This document shows positions 4,930 through 8,995 of a DNA stretch of 8,995 nt, in pieces. The translations under genes were made by a program, and so were the position numbers. The DNA is taken from contig JAHEYM010000140.1 in the NCBI GenBank assembly GCA_023251595.1, forward strand, positions 1 through 8,995, in the 5' to 3' direction. Source of the stretch: Bacteroidota bacterium. Lineage in GTDB: Bacteria > Bacteroidota > Bacteroidia > AKYH767-A > JABDAW01. The number at the start of each line of letters is the position of its first letter. The stretch's first letter is position 1. A model generated the notes under the pieces. The model was not told the DNA's origin. It made no database searches and saw nothing but the letters and a program-made list of their open reading frames with translations.

Positions 4930-7800
4930 CTCGAAATTTTCAATCGGCGGACAAGTACACATAAAATTTCTGTCACCAAAGGCATCGTCAATACGACCCA
5001 CCGGAACCCAGAATTTATTTTTCCGGAGCCATTCTGCCGGATACACTGCTTTCTGTCGTGAATAGGAGTGTTTCCAATTGTCTGATGTGGCTTCGGATGC
5101 AGTATGTGGTGCGTTTTTCAGCACATTATCGCTACGATCTTGTTTTCCCGATTCAATTTCATCAATTTCATGACGGATAGAAATGAGCGCTTCGCAAAAA
5201 CGATCGAGCTCTTCTTTCGATTCGCTTTCGGTTGGTTCAATCATTAAAGTTCCTGCAACAGGAAAGGAAACTGTTGGTGCGTGATAGCCATAGTCCATCA
5301 GTCTCTTGGCGATATCTGCCACTTCAATTCCTGTGTTTTGTTTGAAGTGTCTGCAATCGAGAATCATCTCATGCGCAACACGGTTGTGCGTTCCCTGGTA
5401 AAGAACCGGATAATATTTTTCGAGTCTGGATTTCAGATAATTTGCGTTGAGGATCGCGATTCTTGTGGACTGAGTCACCCCTTCACCACCCAACATTTTC
5501 ATGTAAGCATACGAAATTAAAAGGATGCTCGCTGAACCCCAAGGTGCTGCAGAAACCGCGTGAATACTATGATTTTGGGAAACTTCACCCGGAACAACCA
5601 CCGTATGAGAAGGCAGAAACGGAGCGAGATGAGCCGCAACCGCGATCGGACCCATACCGGGACCACCACCACCATGCGGAATTGCAAAAGTTTTGTGAAG
5701 ATTTATATGACAAACATCGGCACCGATAAGCGCAGGTTTTGTAAGTCCGACTTGCGCATTCATATTCGCACCGTCCATGTAAACTTGTCCGCCACACTCA
5801 TGAATAATCTGCGTAATTTCTTTTATCGATTCTTCGAAAACGCCGTGGGTAGAGGGATAAGTCACCATCAACGCTGCAAGATTCTCCCGATGTGTACTCG
5901 CTTTTGCCCGCATGTCGCCGACATCGATATTCCCTTTTTCATCACACTTCACCACAACCACTTTCAAACCAGCCATCACAGCCGATGCGGGATTGGTGCC
6001 ATGTGCAGAAGACGGAATTAAAACGACATCGCGATGCGAATTACCTGCATTTTTATGAAAGGCGCGGATAACTAATAATCCGGCATACTCACCCTGAGCG
6101 CCCGAATTTGGTTGAAGAGAAACAGCATCGAAGCCCGTAATTTCGCAGAGAAAACTTTCAAGTTCCTTGAAAATCTCAAGATAACCCTTCGCCTGATCTT
6201 TCGGAACAAACGGGTGGAGCGAAGAAAACTCAGTCCAGGTAACCGGAATCATTTCAGAAGTCGCGTTCAGTTTCATGGTGCACGAACCCAACGGTATCAT
6301 GCTATGATTGAGCGCAAGATCTTTTGCCTCCAGCGATTTTATATATCGCAACATTTCTGTCTCAGAATGATGTGTATTAAAGACAGGATGTGTCATGAAG
6401 GGCGATTTCCTCGCGAGGACATCAGGAATTCTGCTGTCATCCGGGATGTTCATTTTTTCTGTTTGAAGTTCAGGATTCAGAATCTTTTCGAAAACCGAAA
6501 TAATGTTTTGAATATCTGAATCTGAAGTCGTTTCATCGATAGAAATGAGAATCGATTGATCTTTCGAAAAACCAAAATTAATTCCTGCTGCAAGTCCAGC
6601 TTTTCTTATTTTGTTTGAAGTTTCTGTGTCTGTTTCTATTTTAATCGTGTCGAAATAGGAATGATGAACCATCGAAATTCCGAGTTGATTGATTGCATTC
6701 GCCAGTTTCACGGCATTGCGATGAATTCGTGTTGCGATTCCTTTCAATCCCTTGGGTCCATGATAAACCGCGTACATGGCAGCCATTACCGAAAGCAGTA
6801 CCTGTGCCGTACAAATATTTGATGTTGCTTTATCACGACGGATATGTTGTTCGCGAGTCTGCAATGCCATTCTCAAAGCACGATGACCGTTTGAATCGAC
6901 CGAAACCCCTATAATCCGACCCGGTATGAGGCGTTTGAAATGTTCTTTTGTGGAAAGAAAAGCAGCGTGTGGACCGCCGTAGCCAAGGGGAACACCAAAA
7001 CGTTGAGAATTTCCGGCAACGATATCGGCACCCCATTCACCGGGTGGTTTTAAAAGTGTGAGACTCATCAGGTCGGTTGCGACCGTGACATAAACTGATC
7101 TTTCGTGCGCAGAATTTACGAATTCGGCATAATCGGTTATCCAACCTTCGGCGTCCGGATATTGAAGAACGGCACCGCAAAAAGACTCATCTAATATAAT
7201 TTCGCGATGATTACCAATAACAAGTTCAATATTCAGAGGCTCAGTGCGGGTTTTAAGCACATCGATCGTTTGGACAAAACAAGATGACGAAACGAAACAT
7301 TTATTCCTGGAATTTTTTCCGTCTTTATTTGCTGCGGCATGCATCATAAGTATTGCTTCACCCACTGCAGTAGCTTCATCGAGCAGCGAGGCGTTGGCGA
7401 TTTCCATTCCGGTGAGATCGACAATCATAGTCTGGAAATTCAGTAATGCTTCGAGTCTGCCTTGTGCAATCTCCGCCTGATAAGGTGTATAAGCAGTGTA
7501 CCAACCCGGATTCTCAAAAATATTTCGCAGAATCACACCTGGAGTAATCGTGTCGTAATAACCTGCACCGATATATGATTTGTAGAGTTTATTTTGAACG
7601 GCTTTACTGCGTAATTCTTTCAGAAATTCGAACTCAGAAAGTGCAGCCGGAAGTTTAAGCGGTTCTTTTGCGCGGATTGAATCCGGAATAGTTTGTTCGA
7701 TAAGTGATTCGAGATTTTTTGCGCCGATGCTCTCAAGCATTGAAGCGATTTCGTTGGTGCCGGGTCCGATATGGCGGTCGGCAAAAGTAAATTCTGACAT
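4909..7800 (-). CDS. gcvP: Glycine dehydrogenase (decarboxylating), P-protein of the glycine cleavage system
   Basis: This PLP enzyme decarboxylates glycine and passes the aminomethyl group to the lipoyl arm of GcvH; GcvT and lipoamide dehydrogenase complete the cycle, giving CO2, ammonia, methylene-tetrahydrofolate and NADH. At 963 residues it is the full single-chain form, not the split GcvPA/GcvPB type. The N-terminal half (about 5-435) has the conserved NPGWYTAYTPYQAEIAQGRL at 97-116. The C-terminal half (about 455-900) has MIPLGSCTMKLN (501-512), SAHGTNPASA (598-607), the PLP lysine K703 in HINLHKTFAIPHGGGGPG (698-715), and a typical end with DNVLKNAPHT (891-900) and GDRNFMCTCPP (942-952). 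The ATG at 7800 gives the standard start SEFTFADRHIG and has a purine-rich AGAGAAG just upstream. No gcvT or gcvH is nearby, so the system is dispersed here. The last residues (VVSSQ) come from the heptamer repeat. Confidence 0.98.
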   Translation of the reverse strand: MSEFTFADRHIGPGTNEIASMLESIGAKNLESLIEQTIPDSIRAKEPLKLPAALSEFEFLKELRSKAVQNKLYKSYIGAGYYDTITPGVILRNIFENPGWYTAYTPYQAEIAQGRLEALLNFQTMIVDLTGMEIANASLLDEATAVGEAILMMHAAANKDGKNSRNKCFVSSSCFVQTIDVLKTRTEPLNIELVIGNHREIILDESFCGAVLQYPDAEGWITDYAEFVNSAHERSVYVTVATDLMSLTLLKPPGEWGADIVAGNSQRFGVPLGYGGPHAAFLSTKEHFKRLIPGRIIGVSVDSNGHRALRMALQTREQHIRRDKATSNICTAQVLLSVMAAMYAVYHGPKGLKGIATRIHRNAVKLANAINQLGISMVHHSYFDTIKIETDTETSNKIRKAGLAAGINFGFSKDQSILISIDETTSDSDIQNIISVFEKILNPELQTEKMNIPDDSRIPDVLARKSPFMTHPVFNTHHSETEMLRYIKSLEAKDLALNHSMIPLGSCTMKLNATSEMIPVTWTEFSSLHPFVPKDQAKGYLEIFKELESFLCEITGFDAVSLQPNSGAQGEYAGLLVIRAFHKNAGNSHRDVVLIPSSAHGTNPASAVMAGLKVVVVKCDEKGNIDVGDMRAKASTHRENLAALMVTYPSTHGVFEESIKEITQIIHECGGQVYMDGANMNAQVGLTKPALIGADVCHINLHKTFAIPHGGGGPGMGPIAVAAHLAPFLPSHTVVVPGEVSQNHSIHAVSAAPWGSASILLISYAYMKMLGGEGVTQSTRIAILNANYLKSRLEKYYPVLYQGTHNRVAHEMILDCRHFKQNTGIEVADIAKRLMDYGYHAPTVSFPVAGTLMIEPTESESKEELDRFCEALISIRHEIDEIESGKQDRSDNVLKNAPHTASEATSDNWKHSYSRQKAVYPAEWLRKNKFWVPVGRIDDAFGDRNFMCTCPPIENFEEVVSSQ

Positions 7801-7835
7801 AGCTTCTCTTTCTATCCGTTAATTTCAGGGTCGCA

Positions 7836-7843
7836 CAAAGGTA
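7836..7843 (-). promoter_or_regulatory. Bacteroidota -7 element of gcvP
   Basis: The minus strand reads TACCTTTG, an exact TAnnTTTG match, placing the transcript start near 7829 and leaving a leader of about 30 nt. That is too short for a glycine riboswitch, so control by glycine would have to act otherwise. No -33 TTTG is visible, which may mean an activator is needed. Confidence 0.6.
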
Positions 7844-7875
7844 ATGAATCTCCATTTCATTGTAATGAATTCATT
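7843..7875. promoter_or_regulatory. Operator-like array of four AATGAA/TTCATT half-sites between divergent promoters
   Basis: AATGAA occurs at 7843-7848 and 7864-7869; its complement TTCATT occurs at 7856-7861 and 7870-7875. The middle pair forms TTCATT-GT-AATGAA, and the last pair forms the 14-nt perfect palindrome TAATGAATTCATTA (7863-7876). The two direct copies are 21 bp apart, about two helical turns. The array reaches exactly from the gcvP -7 box to the -7 box of the rightward gene, so a bound protein could control both. The function is inferred, and AT-rich DNA can give such patterns by chance. Confidence 0.4.
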
Positions 7876-7882
7876 AGCTTTG
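7875..7882 (+). promoter_or_regulatory. Bacteroidota -7 element for the membrane protein gene at 7901-8527
   Basis: TAGCTTTG matches TAnnTTTG; transcription would start near 7889, giving a leader of about 12 nt before ATG 7901. The in-frame ATGs at 7844 and 7865 lie upstream of this element and so would not be transcribed from it. Confidence 0.5.
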
Positions 7883-7900
7883 TGGGATAGATTTCATGTT

Positions 7901-8527
7901 ATGCTTCGACAATATTTATATTCAGTTCTTTTCTTTTTTCTATCTCTATCTCTTTCTGTTTCTCCGTCTGATGTATCCGGGCAGGATAGAGTAACACTTC
8001 TAACTGGAAAAGTATTGGAGGTAAAATCTGCTTCAATAAATGATTCGACGGTTACTTTCCAAAAATTTGGAAGTACCTCCATGAAACGAAGGGTCTTCGA
8101 AAAAAGAAAAGTTTTTTCTGTTACATTTGAAACCGGTAAGGAAAAAGTTGTTTATGAGCCCGACAGCATGGAGAATGAAGAGTACAATAAAGCTGAAATG
8201 AGGATGTATGTTCAGGGAGAAATTGATGCGAGGGAACATTTTCGTTCACCTCTCACAACAATTGGAGGAGTGGCGGTCGGGAGCGGGGGTGCTTTCTTTG
8301 CCATATATGGCTCAACTCTCCCGATGTTATATTCCGGTTCAGTTGTACTTTTTAAAACGAACATGGCTAAACAAAATTTGCCTGATCAAACCATTCTTGA
8401 TTCCGAACCTTATATAAATGGGTATTCAACCCAAGCGAGAAAAAAGAGAATTAAAAATGCACTGATCGGGAGCGTCTCCGGGTATCTGGTTTCAATTGGT
8501 GTGTTGATTTTGATTTTTGGGAAATAG
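7901..8527 (+). CDS. Membrane protein of unknown function with signal peptide (208 aa)
   Basis: The start is placed at ATG 7901 because it begins a good signal sequence (MLRQYLYSVLFFFLSLSLSV, likely cut near residue 27) and lies just after a -7 promoter element; the frame is open upstream to 7844, but those codons cross the shared control region. Residues about 29-90 form a small beta-rich domain (VTLLTGKVLEVKSASINDST, then VFSVTFETGKEKVVYEPDS). It has the pattern of Bacteroidota exported proteins in which a GKV strand is followed by a V/I-F-x-V-x-F/Y-x-x-G-x-x-x-V hairpin. Residues about 117-151 are a glycine-rich hydrophobic segment and 184-206 a second membrane helix ending at LIFGK. The soluble domain is probably in the periplasm. 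It is divergent from gcvP and shares its control region, but no functional link to glycine metabolism can be read. I do not recognise a named family. Confidence 0.72.
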   Translation: MLRQYLYSVLFFFLSLSLSVSPSDVSGQDRVTLLTGKVLEVKSASINDSTVTFQKFGSTSMKRRVFEKRKVFSVTFETGKEKVVYEPDSMENEEYNKAEMRMYVQGEIDAREHFRSPLTTIGGVAVGSGGAFFAIYGSTLPMLYSGSVVLFKTNMAKQNLPDQTILDSEPYINGYSTQARKKRIKNALIGSVSGYLVSIGVLILIFGK

Positions 8528-8548
8528 AACACGGATACCGTTCGATAA

Positions 8549-8669
8549 ACAAACAGATTGCTTCTTAAGGTGAGTTTTTGGATCGTGCTGGATCAGGTGA
8601 GATTGCTTCGGTCGCTTGGTGTTGTGCTGTTATTTAATGCAGGAAGAATCAGCTCCCTCGCAATGACGG
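8549..8669 (-). repeat. Broken inverted copies of the 38-nt dispersed repeat
   Basis: Three pieces match the reverse complement of the repeat at 8767-8804 and its immediate flank: ACAAACAGATTGCTTC (8549-8564), AGATTGCTTCGGTCG (8600-8614) and CTCCCTCGCAATGACGG (8653-8669). The second and third pieces are separated by 38 nt, where the intact repeat has 3, suggesting an insertion of about 35 nt or divergence. The first piece looks like a separate truncated copy. Confidence 0.75.
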
Positions 8670-8686
8670 AATCGCACGCATAGAGA

Positions 8687-8744
8687 AGGAAAAAATGAGC
8701 CTGCAAATTTCACATCGGTGAAATTTGCAGGCTCATTTTTTCCT
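8687..8744. terminator. 27-bp perfect hairpin, probable bidirectional terminator
   Basis: Arms 8687-8713 and 8718-8744 are perfectly complementary over 27 bases with an ATCG loop (8714-8717). The core pairs GAGCCTGCAAATTTCAC with its complement, and six A/T pairs near the base give U-tracts in both directions. It lies 160 nt after the membrane protein stop. It may equally be the core of the surrounding inverted-repeat structure. Confidence 0.65.
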
Positions 8745-8766
8745 AACCAATTCACATGTGACGCCG

Positions 8767-8804
8767 TCATTGCGAGGGAGGAACGACCGAAGCAATCTGT
8801 TTGT
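8767..8804 (+). repeat. 38-nt dispersed repeat, direct copy A
   Basis: It begins TCATTGCGAGGGAGGAACGA and ends CGAAGCAATCTGTTTGT, and is identical base for base to copy B at 8840-8877. Its type (CATTGCGAG...GAAGCAATCT) resembles an intergenic repeat that, from memory, is scattered through many bacterial genomes. Short open frames crossing it are artefacts. Confidence 0.85.
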
Positions 8805-8839
8805 ACAAGCACAATTCCTTCTTACGTCTGCAATGGTGA

Positions 8840-8877
8840 TCATTGCGAGGGAGGAACGACCGAAGCAATCTGTTTGT
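8840..8877 (+). repeat. 38-nt dispersed repeat, direct copy B
   Basis: It is identical to copy A, offset by 73 nt with a 35-nt unrelated interval. The rest of the right end (8878-8995) holds no gene or structure that I can support. Confidence 0.85.
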
Positions 8878-8995
8878 GTGCGCCCTGCATGAGCAGCACG
8901 CACCTGCTGACAAGGTATCAGAAAATTTCAAAAATACAAAATGAATTTTCATATACCAAAATCAGCAGGAAAATAAATTCCAGAGGGTGGAAGTC

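Larger units (their letters stand above)
8549..8804. other. Nested inverted-repeat structure, possible miniature element
   Basis: Three inverted pairs are nested around one centre near 8715: an outer 16-nt pair (8549-8564 with 8789-8804), a middle 17-nt pair (8653-8669 with 8764-8780) and the inner 27-bp hairpin (8687-8744). All are perfect. The ends look like those of a small non-autonomous element of about 256 bp, but I see no target-site duplication and no transposase, so independent repeat insertions on both sides of a terminator are an equally good explanation. Confidence 0.35.

Noticed and set aside
5560..6021. 153-residue plus-strand open frame opposite gcvP
   Set aside because: It is the antisense shadow of the conserved gcvP coding sequence; its translation is rich in His, Arg, Met and Asn with no domain.
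6112..6519. 135-residue plus-strand open frame opposite gcvP
   Set aside because: Antisense shadow of gcvP with biased composition and no recognisable motif.
7801..7835. Possible glycine riboswitch ahead of gcvP
   Set aside because: The predicted leader is only about 30 nt, too short for a glycine aptamer, and no aptamer-like structure is visible.
7844..7900. Longer N-terminus for the membrane protein gene
   Set aside because: The extra codons overlap the divergent promoter and operator-like region and precede the signal sequence.
8767..8877. Two identical 38-nt repeats separated by a 35-nt interval, resembling a CRISPR repeat-spacer unit
   Set aside because: Only two copies exist in this orientation, broken inverted copies lie nearby, no cas gene is seen, and the sequence resembles a widespread dispersed intergenic repeat.
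8630..8952. Short minus-strand open frames across the right-end repeats
   Set aside because: They translate the dispersed repeat itself (peptides such as RSFLPRNDHH), a known source of false small proteins.

Overview
The window looks like a chromosomal piece of a Bacteroidota (Bacteroidetes-type) bacterium. Three genes in a row encode secreted proteins ending in a type IX secretion (T9SS) type A sorting domain. Several genes are preceded by the Bacteroidota -7 promoter element TAnnTTTG instead of a sigma70 -10 box. Start codons have A-rich leaders with little Shine-Dalgarno sequence. The genetic code is standard: TAA, TAG and TGA are all used as stops. I cannot name the genus.

Layout, left to right. 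(1) 1-126: the tail of a plus-strand gene, possibly broken, converging on a bidirectional terminator (161-198). (2) 220-3759: three minus-strand genes for T9SS cargo proteins of 403, 335 and 332 residues, each with a signal peptide, a beta-rich ectodomain and a C-terminal sorting domain; the first and third seem to share a diverged ectodomain, and the middle one carries a choice-of-anchor J-like domain. A 20-nt perfect palindrome lies upstream of the middle gene. (3) 3910-4565: a plus-strand AT-rich toxin-antitoxin pair, an AbrB/SpoVT-like antitoxin overlapping a PIN-domain ribonuclease toxin. (4) 4566-4908: a gap with a hairpin terminator, a well-formed leftward promoter that appears to drive only a ~100-nt untranslated transcript (candidate small RNA), and a degenerate heptanucleotide tandem repeat that runs into the end of gcvP. 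(5) 4909-7800: gcvP, the full-length single-chain glycine decarboxylase, on the minus strand. (6) 7801-7900: a compact divergent control region, with a -7 element for each direction and four alternating AATGAA/TTCATT half-sites exactly between them. (7) 7901-8527: a membrane protein of unknown function with a signal peptide. (8) 8528-8995: no credible gene, but a cluster of dispersed-repeat copies, two identical 38-nt direct copies plus broken inverted copies, around a 27-bp perfect hairpin.

The genes do not form one pathway: surface/secreted proteins, a toxin-antitoxin module and a central-metabolism enzyme sit side by side, mostly as separate transcription units. I see no convincing new multi-gene defence or mobile system. 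The most interesting material is intergenic: the candidate small RNA, the operator-like array at gcvP, the heptamer repeat overlapping the gcvP stop codon, and the nested inverted repeats at the right end.
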